A DNA stretch of 64,000 nt from Branchiostoma floridae (GCF_000003815.2 NC_049988.1:16467808-16531807), one strand, 5' to 3'. Shown: positions 58,901 to 64,000, counted from the first letter of the stretch. Numbers and translations are program-made. Notes: generated by a model not told the origin, from the letters alone.

Positions 58901-60472
58901 AGACTCGTCTTCATCTACTTCAACTCGTTCTTCCAATCATTCCAGGTACAACTGGTTTATTAGCCTCTACCAGGCTTTGTGGATCGTTGGTCAAATAGTA
59001 GAAATTGGACAATTACAGGGAGTCGGCTGGCCAGAGGAGTACGTGGGTCGTGTACTTTCTCCCCTGGCCTGCCGACTCATCTAGCATATAACTTGATCAA
59101 CGATCCGTGGAGCCTGGTAGAGGCTTCTGGTTCATGGCTACAGCCTTATAAAGGTCAATGCAAGCGTCAATTCTACGTGTTTAATGTAAAAAGGTACCAT
59201 TAATTCTCAGTAGTAAAGGAACCCGGTACTCAATAATTTTGCGAAAGTAGGAAAAGGTTAACATTGGGCTATTACTAGTATTTCTTTTTTTTTCATATGT
59301 CGATAGATTGGTTACAATCAGTTTAACATTTAATTAATCAGCAACATCTAATTGATCAGTTTCCAAAACGCCAACATGATAGCTTTATTTTTCGTAGGTT
59401 TTTGGGTCACTAATTTTGTTTTCTGTTTTATTCTCAGGGCACCTTTGTATCAATCATCTACTGCTTTACCAACGCAGAGGTAAATATCAATGGTGAATAA
59501 TCGGCAATGGCTTTGTAGAACATTGCTAAACTTTCTTTCAACACAAAAGTACACACAGATAAAATTTGCAACGACCACTGTTGCCTTCTTCAGGATCGAT
59601 TCAATACTGATTGATAAAATTTCAACTGATACAGTATTGATTCTGAAGAAGGAGGCAGTGTTCGTTGAAAATTTGATCCGTGTGTACGAGTACTTTTGTG
59701 TTTGAAGAAAGTTTAGCAGTGTACTATGATTACTATCAACACAAACCTATTGCTTTCTTGACGTCCGTTATGCAAATGTGACTCGGAGAGCAGTGAATCG
59801 TAATTTATTGTAGAAAGTTTATAGTGACCCCCGTCTCTGTTGAGGGATGGTTATAAAGTCCTGAGGTGGATGCCGTCTTTCAAGGAAAAAGTCTGAGTCA
59901 CTCGTCCTATCTTCATACCGTGGACGTCATAGAAGAAGTAGATTGGTCATTCCATGACAGGCTGGAATTGGACATTCGAAAATTTTGTAAAGTCTAAATT
60001 GGAATAATATCTTGTTGGAACGTGCAAATCAATCGACCCAGAATGACTTTTAACTTTAAAGTTATGTCTCAGTTTTAATCAATGATTTTACAGTGGTAGT
60101 GAAATTTATACTGATTGCAAAAATCAGTTACTCAAGCAACTAGATATGCTATCACATATAGTTACTCAAGCAGATGGATATGTTGCAACAGTTGCTTGAG
60201 TAACTGCTTTTTGGCAATCAGTGTAGATTACTTAACTTTTTTGGGAGCAATAAGTGTGAATTGCTAAACATTTTGGCATATCTTATGATCAGGATGTCTA
60301 ACCTTCACGAGGTACCTGCACTGAATGTTGCATATAGTAGACGGAATCTTGTATATTACAATAACATTAGAAAGTCTTTTAACTTGATGCAATTTTTTAC
60401 TATCTACAGATCCGAAATGCCGTCAAAAGGAGGATACATCTGAGTCGCTGTAGACAGCAGGATTTTGTCTAG
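34884..60472 (+). CDS. Crhr: CRF (corticotropin-releasing factor) receptor-like class B GPCR, whole gene span (exons listed separately)
   Basis: Joining 13 exons (34884-34928, 40452-40566, 42827-42943, 47607-47710, 48803-48909, 51092-51197, 54200-54353, 55223-55283, 55942-56005, 56851-56939, 58807-58945, 59438-59479, 60410-60472) gives 1206 nt, 401 residues plus stop; every junction is GT/AG and phases agree. Family knowledge: class B receptors bind a peptide hormone with an N-terminal domain and signal mainly through Gs and cAMP at the plasma membrane. Seen here: signal peptide (1-15), cysteines 41, 57, 66, 80, 99 and 114 matching the 1-3, 2-5, 4-6 disulfide pattern, NxS/T sites at 58, 94, 102 and 120, TM1 to TM7, and the TM3/loop-2 cysteine pair 201 and 271. 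The strings [31 protein letters not shown] and FIYFNSF are characteristic of CRF/DH44 receptors rather than PTH, secretin or calcitonin receptors. Length matches vertebrate CRF receptors (about 415). The C-tail is unusually short. Confidence 0.92.
35001..35232. mobile_element. Palindromic MITE, co-varying-arm family, copy 1 (intron 1)
   Basis: Left arm GCACTTGGGGCACCGGTGCG; right arm GCCGCAGTGCCGCACTGGTG, truncated at its outer end where the element at 35239 begins. Confidence 0.85.
35239..36093. mobile_element. 855-bp non-autonomous DNA transposon with CAGTCAAACCTGCCC ends (intron 1)
   Basis: The ends CAGTCAAACCTGCCC and the inverse GGGCAGGTTTGACTG are followed inward by GACCACC/GGTGGTCGC blocks in inverted order. 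Flanked by TA (or TATATA) on both sides, as expected for TA-targeting elements. No transposase frame is seen in its interior. Confidence 0.8.
36100..38398. repeat. Intron 1: unannotated DNA with strongly diverged ~330-360 bp repeats
   Basis: Phrases such as ATTGCTTG, AGTCGAAAATGTC, TTGGATGGGC, CATTACGCCGTAC and TTTACAGAGAAA reappear at roughly 330-360 bp intervals between 36640 and 38300, suggesting an old tandem array. No exon recognised. Confidence 0.4.
38399..38563. mobile_element. CTCCAAGCAGATCC palindromic MITE, intact copy (intron 1)
   Basis: 165 bp. The ends CTCCAAGCAGATCCTAC and GTAGGATCTGCTTGGAG are followed inward by inverted AAGATAGTA and AGCTGGC/GCCAGCTT blocks, the standard form of this family. 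Sister copies at 4030, 21831, 49622 and 56249. Confidence 0.92.
38874..39127. mobile_element. Palindromic MITE, co-varying-arm family, copy 2 (intron 1)
   Basis: The arm TAAGGTGGTATCTCACTGCA with GCACTTGGGGCACC is mirrored by GCCCCAAGTGCAGTAAGGTA near the other end. The core contains ACAAAGAACGAATTTTCTTT and TTTGTTGTCTTCTAAG. Confidence 0.9.
39128..40267. other. Intron 1, no recognised feature
   Basis: AT-rich, with a short direct repeat TTCCGTAATAAATTATTAAG / TTCCGTAATAAATGATAAAG near 39727-39765 and a diverged pair of GCAGATGAAATGTAACTCAT blocks near 39931 and 40031. No exon seen. Confidence 0.4.
40268..40443 (+). repeat. 88-bp tandem pair abutting the exon 2 acceptor
   Basis: Two copies (40268-40355 and 40356-40443) of a unit beginning GTAACTTC and containing AAGTGTCAAGGAAGG and TTGCAAGACAGTATG. 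They differ at only a handful of bases. The second copy merges into the polypyrimidine tract of exon 2; the first lacks the acceptor AG at the equivalent place. Confidence 0.9.
40452..40566 (+). CDS. Crhr: CRF receptor exon 2: start of hormone-receptor domain
   Basis: Residues 16-53 plus one base (phase 0 in, phase 1 out). It begins [10 protein letters not shown] and contains Cys21 and Cys41; Cys41 takes the place of the first conserved cysteine of the domain and Cys21 is extra. Acceptor is CTTGTGCCCGCAG, donor is GTAAGT. It is preceded by an 88-bp tandem duplication that runs almost to the acceptor. Confidence 0.82.
40567..41299. other. Intron 2, proximal part
   Basis: AT-rich and unremarkable until about 41157, where a diverged copy of the downstream 84-bp unit begins (GTGTAATTCCTCCTGGGATG). 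TCTTGGTTTAACCGT is repeated at 41068 and 41231. Confidence 0.45.
41300..42820 (+). repeat. 84-bp minisatellite derived from the exon 3 splice acceptor and coding start
   Basis: GGACGG landmarks recur at 41331, 41415, 41499, 41583, 41667, 41751, 41835, 41919, 42003, 42087, 42171, 42255, 42339, 42423, 42506, 42589, 42673 and 42757: 18 copies of 84 bp (two of 83), then the real exon 92 bp later. Each unit reads TTACCTGCC[A/C]AG, GTGTAATATG or GTGTGAAG, then TGTAACTCCACCTGGGACGG, followed by a TTTG/GATTG tract. The exon 3 acceptor and codons for CNSTWDGLT are thus included. In the receptor frame each unit ends in TGA. A diverged copy sits at 41157-41206. Some units form a 252-bp higher-order repeat (three units). 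Confidence 0.95.
42827..42943 (+). CDS. Crhr: CRF receptor exon 3: core of hormone-receptor domain
   Basis: Phase 1 in, phase 1 out; residues 54-92. It carries Cys57, Cys66 and Cys80 with the family signature [12 protein letters not shown] followed by PAG. Acceptor is ACTTACCTAG, donor GTAAGTA. Its first 30 or so bases and its acceptor are repeated 18 times immediately upstream, and its 3' two thirds plus donor are repeated downstream, so this exon sits in the middle of its own debris. Confidence 0.93.
42980..43230 (+). pseudogene. Duplicated 3' part of CRF receptor exon 3 with donor, plus a second remnant
   Basis: 43000-43090 repeats the exon from CTGACGTGCTGGCCG to the donor (GTAAGAT), reading [16 protein letters not shown] then [14 protein letters not shown]. 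It lacks a 3' splice site (an AAAC run precedes it) and has Arg in place of the conserved Cys80, so it should not make a working domain. The AAAC microsatellite following exon 3 is copied too. A further scrap, ACATGTCCTGCGGTAAGC with the following intron bases, is at 43186-43220. Confidence 0.88.
43286..43400. repeat. GAT/AAT trinucleotide microsatellite (intron 3)
   Basis: Impure GATGAT and AATAAT runs. They produce His- or Met-rich open frames that are not genes. Confidence 0.95.
43657..43913. mobile_element. Palindromic MITE, co-varying-arm family, copy 3 (intron 3)
   Basis: The left arm CTCCCACCGCACTTGTGTCA is matched by the inverted right arm. The core has AGAGATAAAGAACGAATTTT, TTTGTCGTCTTCTAAG and ATCTGAATCATAAGAAAAAT, which are shared with the copies at 38874 and 48224. 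Confidence 0.88.
45140..45371 (+). pseudogene. THAP-type zinc-finger coding exon of the transposon
   Basis: After a TTTTTCAG acceptor the frame reads [18 protein letters not shown], then FFEIPPN and [15 protein letters not shown]. This has the C-x4-C start, FxxP and Trp of THAP DNA-binding domains. The final C-x2-H would need a following exon; an in-exon GTGCGT donor is at 45372. Its first half is also present in the right arm on the minus strand (46200-46290, GKYCKSYGC), which then runs out of homology. Confidence 0.65.
45545..45755 (+). pseudogene. YqaJ-like recombinase/exonuclease domain fragment
   Basis: [32 protein letters not shown] and [13 protein letters not shown] match the order of motifs in the YqaJ (lambda-exonuclease-like) family: the QVQG strand, the DFVVY strand and the final LPKL..F....LPEL helix. 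Upstream catalytic residues are not present. A GTAAG donor follows at 45756. Likely the second protein of the transposon rather than a host gene. Confidence 0.65.
47607..47710 (+). CDS. Crhr: CRF receptor exon 4: end of hormone-receptor domain
   Basis: Phase 1 in, phase 0 out; residues 93-127. [13 protein letters not shown] then KADYSHC gives Cys99 and Cys114, matching the vertebrate CANGSW...YSEC pattern, plus three N-glycosylation sequons. Acceptor TTGTTCGCAG, donor GTACGT. Confidence 0.9.
47800..48655. repeat. Degenerate ~73-bp tandem repeat in intron 4, interrupted by a MITE
   Basis: ACACTATTGATAAATGTG, TATTCAGTCT, TTTTACGTTGTCAAGAAAG and TATCAAACCTTTTCTTACAG recur in order about every 72-78 bp from 47800 to 48222 and again from 48472 to 48655. 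The gap is filled by the palindromic element at 48224-48472. The array is entirely intronic. Confidence 0.85.
48224..48472. mobile_element. Palindromic MITE, co-varying-arm family, copy 4 (intron 4)
   Basis: Near-perfect arms CCCCTCTCACTTGACGTGCG and inverse around the same core (GAGATGAAGAACGAATTTTC, TTTTGTCGTCTT). It is inserted in the 73-bp array. Confidence 0.9.
48803..48909 (+). CDS. Crhr: CRF receptor exon 5: stalk and TM1
   Basis: Phase 0 in, phase 2 out; residues 128-162. Reads from [11 protein letters not shown] into the hydrophobic segment [21 protein letters not shown], which is TM1. Acceptor TTCTTCTTGCAG; donor is taken as AA|GTGAGT because this restores the SIRC motif with exon 6. 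Confidence 0.9.
48944..49187. mobile_element. Palindromic MITE, co-varying-arm family, copy 5 (intron 5)
   Basis: Arms CCCCCTTTCCACCAGACGGC and ACTCCCTTTCCACTAGGACG (inverted). The core is in the opposite orientation to the other copies (CACAAAACGTAAAAGTGTGA, GAGAAGACAAAA). It begins 30 bases after the exon 5 donor. Confidence 0.8.
49622..49841. mobile_element. CTCCAAGCAGATCC MITE with internal duplication (intron 5)
   Basis: The ends are decayed (CCACAAGTAGATTTACC and ATAGGATCTGCTTTGAG). The right half is partly duplicated (CTATGTCGGCTATACTCCTC and CTATGCCGACTTCACACCTC, each followed by CTGCCAGCTTTTGATACT or GGCAGCTTTTGATACT). Confidence 0.85.
49842..50839. other. Intron 5, no recognised feature
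   Basis: I see no exon, palindrome or array in this stretch. Confidence 0.35.
50840..51020 (+). repeat. Dispersed repeat with TTGCTTGAGTAACTACTTTTTGGC (intron 5)
   Basis: GGTGTTACTGACGAAAAACG, CGTCTGACCGTTTCCAAAA, then three tandem ATCCAGTTGCTTGAGTAACT units. It is the reverse complement of the repeat at 9605-9735 and has a tandemly expanded end. Confidence 0.85.
51092..51197 (+). CDS. Crhr: CRF receptor exon 6: first intracellular loop and TM2
   Basis: Phase 2 in, phase 0 out; residues 163-198. [14 protein letters not shown] then [15 protein letters not shown] is nearly the vertebrate CRF receptor ICL1/TM2 sequence. Acceptor TTTGTTTAG, donor GTACGG. An open frame continues about 150 bases past this donor, but the sequence after it does not look like the family. 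Confidence 0.93.
51331..51530. mobile_element. 200-bp palindromic MITE (intron 6)
   Basis: The ends CTCCAAGCAGAGGTTAGGCT and AGCCTAACCTCTGCTTGGAG enclose inverted AACGACTGACAAAACG/CGATAAGAACGACT and CGGGCTTTCTATT/AATAGAAAGCCCG blocks. The first 8 bases match the other CTCCAAGCAG family; the interior does not. Confidence 0.9.
51531..52299. other. Intron 6 without recognised features
   Basis: Contains a stray CTCTGCTTGGAGAGTAG palindrome near 51614-51634, which resembles paired ends of the preceding MITE without an interior. Nothing coding recognised. Confidence 0.4.
52300..53330. repeat. Diverged ~155-300 bp tandem repeat in intron 6
   Basis: The block CAGTCACTGGAGTAGCAAA, GCAAGGCAATTACCTGTACA, GCAGGGCAAGCTCTCTGCCA, TCGTACCGTGATCATC and GTGCAACAACATG recurs at about 52300, 52463, 52616, 52925 and 53195. 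Each copy is reworked, and a second block (CTTTGGGGAATCAATTG) accompanies the later ones. Confidence 0.8.
53331..54199. other. Intron 6 distal part
   Basis: At 53925-54035 the phrase CTTTGTCCAAACAAAAAGT is repeated about five times in short variants. The rest is unremarkable up to the exon 7 acceptor. Confidence 0.5.
54200..54353 (+). CDS. Crhr: CRF receptor exon 7: TM3, second intracellular loop, start of TM4
   Basis: Phase 0 in, phase 1 out; residues 199-249. [19 protein letters not shown] followed by [10 protein letters not shown] is TM3, with Cys201 the expected partner of Cys271; ends AMVGW. The first extracellular loop is some residues shorter than in vertebrates. Donor GTAAGTA; a degraded copy of the last bases and donor lies at 54496-54560. 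Confidence 0.94.
54496..54560 (+). pseudogene. Degraded duplicate of the exon 7 3' end and donor
   Basis: ATGGTGGGATGGTGTAAG and about 35 following intron bases repeat the end of exon 7 at 54340-54390 with a few changes and a 3-nt deletion upstream. It is preceded by an acceptor-like TTTACTCAG. Too short to encode anything useful but it keeps a usable donor. Confidence 0.8.
55223..55283 (+). CDS. Crhr: CRF receptor exon 8: TM4
   Basis: Phase 1 in, phase 2 out; residues 250-269, including [14 protein letters not shown], equivalent to the vertebrate VPFPIIVAWAIGK stretch. Acceptor TTTTGCTAG, donor GTGAGT. Confidence 0.92.
55684..55850. mobile_element. MITE with AAACCGGGGCCCG ends (intron 8)
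   Basis: GTCACATTTCCAAACCGGGG at the left is answered by CCGGGCCCCGGTTTGGAATT at the right. The same family is at 57937. Confidence 0.82.
55942..56005 (+). CDS. Crhr: CRF receptor exon 9: second extracellular loop and TM5 start
   Basis: Phase 2 in, phase 0 out; residues 270-291. [16 protein letters not shown] then IILILL; the CW pair of loop 2 and the YIxxGPxIL motif are class B hallmarks. Acceptor CTCTACACAG, donor GTTAGT. Confidence 0.92.
56060..56560 (+). mobile_element. tRNA-derived SINE interrupted by a MITE (intron 9)
   Basis: The head and mid region (TGGCGTACTGATAGGGTG, GTGTCCTTGGGAAAGGCA) run to about 56248. The SINE resumes at 56413 with GCCACACCTCGAGCACG and CACACTTATCGAAAAGGC. 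Similar body sequence occurs at 15000-15165, and the CCTTGGGAAA motif at 30680. Confidence 0.75.
56249..56412. mobile_element. CTCCAAGCAGACCC MITE nested in the SINE
   Basis: CTCCAAGCAGACCCATCGGT to ACCGTTGGGTCTGCTTGGAG, with TAGT/ACTA just outside, so the palindrome may extend to a TA target. The insertion splits the SINE described around it. Confidence 0.9.
56851..56939 (+). CDS. Crhr: CRF receptor exon 10: TM5 end and third intracellular loop
   Basis: Phase 0 in, phase 2 out; residues 292-320. [20 protein letters not shown], then PENPESAHY, equivalent to vertebrate [20 protein letters not shown]. Acceptor AATTGCTGCAG, donor GTGAAC. It can join in frame either to 58807 or to the cassette exon at 58091. 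Confidence 0.92.
57124..57236. mobile_element. Short inverted-repeat element (intron 10)
   Basis: CAATCTCTACAACTGGATTT and AATCCAGTTGTAGAGATTGA bracket AAAAAAACGG and GGCGTTTCTTTTT. The compact palindrome resembles a MITE of about 110 bp. Confidence 0.7.
57937..58056. mobile_element. MITE with AAACTGGGCCCGG ends (intron 10)
   Basis: TCACATCTCCAAACTGGGCC and GGGCCCCAGTTTGGAAATTT in inverted orientation. It ends about 35 bases before the candidate cassette exon, so part of that exon's pyrimidine tract lies just outside it. Confidence 0.82.
58091..58150 (+). CDS. Crhr: Candidate 60-nt cassette exon, 20-residue insert in third intracellular loop
   Basis: Between exons 10 and 12 lies a GC-rich 60-nt segment with a pyrimidine-rich acceptor (GTGTGTCTCCATGTAG) and donor CAG|GTACTT. 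It is open and phase 2 at both ends, so including or skipping it keeps the frame. It would insert [19 protein letters not shown] between Ser residues. The insert is Ser/Pro/Arg rich with an RRAS sequence, a consensus for PKA. Skipping gives a standard-length loop, so it is probably alternative. It is inferred from signals and composition only and could be a chance open segment. Confidence 0.55.
58657..58800. repeat. TTCTA pentanucleotide microsatellite next to exon acceptor
   Basis: About 28 units of TTCTA with TTCTG and TTTTC variants, ending at the TTCTAG that serves as the exon 58807 acceptor. Length variation here could alter that acceptor's pyrimidine tract. Confidence 0.95.
58807..58945 (+). 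CDS. Crhr: CRF receptor exon 11/12: TM6 and TM7 start
   Basis: Phase 2 in, phase 0 out; residues 321-367. [19 protein letters not shown], then VLFMVHP, then [12 protein letters not shown]. This is the most conserved region of the receptor. The acceptor (TTCATTCTAG) directly follows a TTCTA pentanucleotide microsatellite, which serves as its pyrimidine tract. Confidence 0.94.
58961..59126. mobile_element. hAT-like MITE with TAGCCTC ends (intron after 58945)
   Basis: TAGCCTCTACCAGGCTTTGT and the inverse AGCCTGGTAGAGGCTT, with GATCGTTGGTCAA/TTGATCAACGATC next inward. Flanks CTGGTTTAT and CTGGTTCAT form an imperfect 8-9 bp target duplication. It sits 15 bases after a splice donor. Confidence 0.8.
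59438..59479 (+). CDS. Crhr: CRF receptor exon: end of TM7
   Basis: A 42-nt phase 0-0 exon encoding [14 protein letters not shown] (368-381), matching vertebrate GFFVSVFYCFLNSE. This small exon is typical of class B genes. Acceptor TTTATTCTCAG, donor GTAAAT. Confidence 0.92.
59518..59722. repeat. 205-bp inverted repeat (intron before last exon)
   Basis: CATTGCTAAACTTTCTTTCA, AACACAAAAGTAC, CACACAGATAAAATTT, CTTCTTCAGGATCGATTCAA and ATACTGATTGATAAAATTT each have an inverted partner in the right half. Probably a MITE with decayed ends. Confidence 0.8.
60118..60215. repeat. Palindrome of the GTTACTCAAGCAACT family (last intron)
   Basis: Three instances of GTTACTCAAGCAACT or its inverse, with AAAAATCAG and CTGCTTTTTGGCAATC at the edges. 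The same motif occurs at 4804-4845, 9640-9675 and 50930-51020. Confidence 0.8.
60410..60472 (+). CDS. Crhr: CRF receptor last coding exon: short cytoplasmic tail
   Basis: [20 protein letters not shown] then TAG at 60470-60472. IRNAVKRR aligns with the vertebrate VRSAIRKR helix 8 start, after which the frame ends about 30 residues earlier than in vertebrates. The vertebrate PDZ-type end is absent. An alternative downstream exon is possible but I could not identify one. Confidence 0.8.
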   Translation: MRNAVKRRIHLSRCRQQDFV

Positions 60473-61039
60473 TGATCTTCAAATGAACAGAGAAATATCT
60501 TTTGTAAGGTTTTATACGCCTTTTCCGTACACAATGTAATGCACTTATCAACAAGCTTTTGGTCAGGCATGTTATCCCTCAAGTTATAATGACTCAAACA
60601 AATGTCACGTGTCCTGTCCGACATTGTGACGTAAGCAACGGGTCAGAGGTGCCCGGCAGTTCGTATCAGCCCCCGTCTCGGCTTAGGGATGGTCGGTAAG
60701 TCCCTTATTAGGTGGTCTTTTACACTCACATGGTGACGTAATTCTGTTCAATTAATCCAAACTTTGTCGGGAGACGTGTAAATTGTGTACCGAAACAGCG
60801 TATAAAATCTTTGCACGTCAGTTACCGTTACACTAACCTTAATTTAAATAAGACAAAATATCTATTTTCATAGTTTATGATGACAGTCATGCTGAATGTA
60901 AACCCCTCGAGCATTATAAACCACGCTATGACTAGATCAATGGGACCTAAGCGGATGTATATTCATAGTATGTGTTTCATAGAATACTGATATGGAAATT
61001 CAAAGAATTTAAGATAAGACCAAATTAATTACGAATGTC
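60473..61039. other. CRF receptor 3' flank or UTR
   Basis: No canonical AATAAA close to the stop codon. GTGACGTAAGCAACGGGTCA (60627) resembles GTGACGTCAGTAACGGGTCA at 55420, and the text around them (GGTGCCCGGCAGTT, GGTGCTTGGAAGTT) also matches. This indicates a dispersed repeat of about 200 bp at 55360-55490 and 60560-60700. Confidence 0.6.
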
Positions 61040-61047
61040 GTTACACC

Positions 61048-61247
61048 TAGCCTCCATAGCAGGCTCTCTATGGCCTATTTTGGAACTTTTGCTGGCCATT
61101 TCTTTTTGTACTGGGTCGTTGATTGCTGGCCTTTCCTGATCTACATGGCCGGCTGTCAGAAAAGGCCAGCAATCAGCGACCCAGTACAAAAAGAATTGGC
61201 CAGCAAAAGTGCCAAAAAAGGCCAAAGAGAGCCTGCTATGGAGGCTA
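61048..61247. mobile_element. 200-bp hAT-like MITE with perfect 8-bp target duplication
   Basis: GTTACACC lies at 61040-61047 and 61248-61255. Ends TAGCCTCCATAGCAGGCTCT and AGAGCCTGCTATGGAGGCTA. The arms run almost to the centre (GGTCGTTGATTGCTGGCCTT / AAGGCCAGCAATCAGCGACC). Arms are nearly identical, so it is young. Confidence 0.95.
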
Positions 61248-61255
61248 GTTACACC

Positions 61256-63150
61256 GTGATTGCATCAAATGCATCAGACTACAACGTTATGATAAATGTA
61301 TAAAGCACATCATATGTTATCGGGATATGGTGACAGTTGTCTGGGAACATGTCCAAAATTGCACGGTACTGAATACAAGGATGAGCTGCTTTGCGATGCA
61401 CTTTATTACATACTGAACATTCCATGGAGATGTAGAATTGTATTGTGGTATGATTTACTTCGTCCAAGTTGTGATGTCATGGGAGGAACAAGAATTAGCA
61501 TTGCGTAGTTGAATCAGTCTGAATATTGACTTATTTTTTATATAATTATTTTCCTGAGCAAATTTTGATCATAAAAATCAAGTTTTCTCCTTGAGAGGAC
61601 TAAAGCATGCCATATGCATTTTGGAAATCTGGCGTAATATTGTGACCTTTGGCATGCTTTTACCTGAAGTTGACCTCCATATTTCAGTTGAAAGCTGGAC
61701 TGATCCATCAGGACACGGGGGGTGAAATGCTGGTATCACAACAATCTTCTGGCTGTAGCTCTTAAGCAACACAAATCTGAAAAATCCAGGTTTTCAGTGA
61801 ATGTAAAGACTTGAGGTTTAAAGTGTGGGTAAACGTGTTTTACATGTTTTACCTGTGTTGTATAGAAATGTCCATTGCTAGTTCCTCACCTTATGTGTCT
61901 GTACGGCAACGTCATTAACTAGAAAGGCCGACATTTGCTTAAGAGCAAATACAGCATATTTCAGCCATACCCCTTCCCACGCAACATTGGACTGTTCCAA
62001 ATCACCCCTGCGCAAAAATGGAACATCCTCTTAACAGTACATTATCCCCCAAAGTGGACTGGTATTGTGAATTGACTCCAGGTAAAAACAGAGCTTGCTT
62101 CTATTTTTCAGAAAATGACAATAATCACACCTTCCATTCAGAAAATTTTCATCATGACTGAAAATTGTTGAATGACTTCATGTAATGTCATTAACAATTT
62201 TCAGTACGATAACTAGGTGTAAGTTTAAAAAAGTATAAGCTCCTTGTGATGTGGGTACATTTATTATTGCAATGAACTTTTTTTATTCAAGTAGGGCATA
62301 CGATTTAATAATTATCAAGCAGGTGCAGGTACTGTAGGAGCGTTTGTTTTCTTCAAGCTGTAAAACTGTTAAACTGTTTTACTTTGTATGCAATCAACCA
62401 TCGAGCCTATTCTTATTTTAGTTTAACAACTTCCTGCCAGACCCGGAAGATACGATTGAACCTTGTTCGAGGATTTATTTTCGTCTGTCTGGTCAGTCTG
62501 GTCATACCCTGGCGCTGAGAGTGTTTTATTGAGCTGAAACTCTGGCAGTTTAAAGTTACTTACAATTTAAATGTTCAAAGTTTATGTCAAACAATAACAG
62601 CACTAGGAAATGTGGCCACTATAGACAGGTGGTCACTATAGAGAAAATGCTGATCTATTGACTAGGAGCCATACGTTACACATGATTTCAGTACACTGAT
62701 CATTAATCATATAAACATTGCACAGGTAAGCCAATTGTTTAGATGTACAATTAAGTTCAAATAATTCTGAAGAGAAATATTGATGAGAAAATAATCATTC
62801 TCGCCACTGTCTAACTTATAATTACGTATCAAAACTAAACGCAGATTTTCTAACTAACGCACCTTTCGCCGACTTCATCATAGGACCGCCGGCTATCAAT
62901 CAAACACGGCTGTTGATTAGACTTAGAGTTTCAAACAGTCATGTGCTGTGTGCCAGTTGACAGCGAACTTCATGCTACGTGATGTTTTACATTGCTTGGA
63001 CCTTCTTTCCTACAGCGGTGCTTCTACAAAATATTTAGACTGTAACATTGAGTTTTATAGAATAGAATTTGACGCAGAGCAGCGTTTTTTGCTGGGTATT
63101 TTTTTTTAAACATGTCCGTGGGAATATCAGCGAGGCGGCGACGTAGGGAT
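61256..63150. other. No gene recognised
   Basis: Contains a small stem near 62150-62215 (GACTGAAAATTGTTGAATGA / GTCATTAACAATTTTCAGTA) and GTGGCCACTATAGACAGGTG at 62610, a motif like the GGTGGTCGC blocks of the element at 35239. No exon recognised. Confidence 0.4.
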
Positions 63151-63154
63151 ATCA

Positions 63155-63999
63155 GACCGTCAACAAAAGTCGCACGGCGGCTAACGGCGCAGCGAAGATA
63201 CTAGCGCTATAAATAAGCGCTTCAACTAAGGATGGCAACCCGTACAATATTTTTGTATACTGTTGAGCTATGTAAAGTTTGTTGTTTATGAGGTTTTAGT
63301 TGTCTTTGAAGCTTTGACCCGAAATATTTTAAAGTCAAACTGCTGAAGAGAAGTAAGTGACTGCTACGATTATCGTAGATATGGCCCTAAAAGAACTGAT
63401 AAAAGAAGCCTTCTCAATAGCCTAAAATGCAAGAGCTTCCGGGGGGGCTTTGCCCACCTGGGTCCCCCCCCACAGTGGCCCTGCCCCTGGACCCCGCCTG
63501 GGACATTCGGCGGCCCCCGGACCCCTGTCCGACGCTTTGAAAAAATCCTGGCGAGAAGTCTGTACGGCCTGAGTCTTCAAGTTAACGTTGTGTGGTCCCG
63601 CTTATGAATATTAATTAGCCTTCGCTTTCCTCTTCGCTGATTGGCTGAACCATTAATTGAATTAACTCTTCCTGCCGGCTAGACGCAGGTGCAGATGTCG
63701 GCTCTGTGGGGTGAACGTCCGAAAGGTCACGGCATGGAGAACGAAAGAAAACCAATTTCCCCTAAAAAAAGTGCTGTAATTAAGCCTTTTACAGTACTTT
63801 ATGCCAAAAATTTTACTTGGATCATTTTACCAACTATATTATGCCTATCTATACCAAATGTTACTCATACCAGGGTACAGGGGTGCAAAATATACCGTTA
63901 TAAGACCGTCAACAACAGTCGCACGGAGCTAACAGCGCAGCGAAAATACCATCGCTAGCGTTTCAACTTCGGATAACAAGTTATAAGTACTGTTGAACT
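63155..63999. repeat. ~750-bp spaced repeat pair with a GC-rich stretch between
   Basis: GACCGTCAACAAAAGTCGCA with GCTAACGGCGCAGCGAAGAT (63158) and GACCGTCAACAACAGTCGCA with GCTAACAGCGCAGCGAAAAT (63904). In between, 63434-63535 is a C/G-rich block (GGGGGGGCTTTGCCCACC, CCCCCGGACCCCTG). Probably two copies of a longer element cut by the window edge. Confidence 0.7.
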
Positions 64000-64000
64000 C

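Noticed and set aside
61296-61508. 70-codon frame as a downstream gene or receptor exon
   Set aside because: No recognisable domain and no acceptor in a compatible phase was seen.

Overview
This is a eukaryotic, intron-rich, repeat-dense window, most likely from an amphioxus (Branchiostoma). Three things point there: a chordate-style class B GPCR of the corticotropin-releasing-factor (CRF) receptor family split over 13-14 short exons, several short palindromic MITE families of a kind I associate with lancelet DNA, and abundant micro- and minisatellites. The species is inference; no search was possible.

The only gene I recognise with confidence lies on the + strand at 34884-60472. All exons join in compatible phases to give a 401-residue receptor: signal peptide, six-cysteine hormone-receptor domain, seven membrane segments and a very short tail. 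A 60-nt phase-2 exon at 58091-58150 would add 20 residues, including an RRAS motif, to the third intracellular loop. A weaker candidate is a small two-exon gene: a CpG-rich 5' exon with a YY1-type motif near 12839-12956 and a terminal coding exon at 16981-17092.

Layout. 1-12650: sparse unique DNA with LINE scraps, MITEs, a GT microsatellite and diverged tandem repeats. 12650-18300: the possible small gene with mariner-like MITEs. 19068-21740: two satellites (146-bp and 603-bp units). 23900-28450: a 51-bp minisatellite of about 34 units, broken by a 611-bp element with 9-bp target duplications, followed by a hAT-like element, a second 9-bp-duplication element and a LINE 3' end. 32080-34118: a 137-158 bp tandem array. 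34884-60472: the CRF receptor, with introns full of repeats. Intron 4 holds a 2.7-kb DNA transposon with 850-bp inverted arms and THAP and YqaJ-like coding remnants. 60473-64000: hAT-like MITE and dispersed repeats.

The most striking structure is inside the receptor gene. Just upstream of exon 3 there are 18 tandem copies of an 84-bp unit. Each copy carries the exon's own 3' splice site and its first codons (CNSTWDGLT). The 3' part of exon 3 with its donor is duplicated downstream, the exon 7 donor end is duplicated 160 bp downstream, and the DNA before the exon 2 acceptor is an 88-bp tandem pair. This gene appears to have been repeatedly tandem-copied at its exon-intron borders, leaving decoy splice sites.
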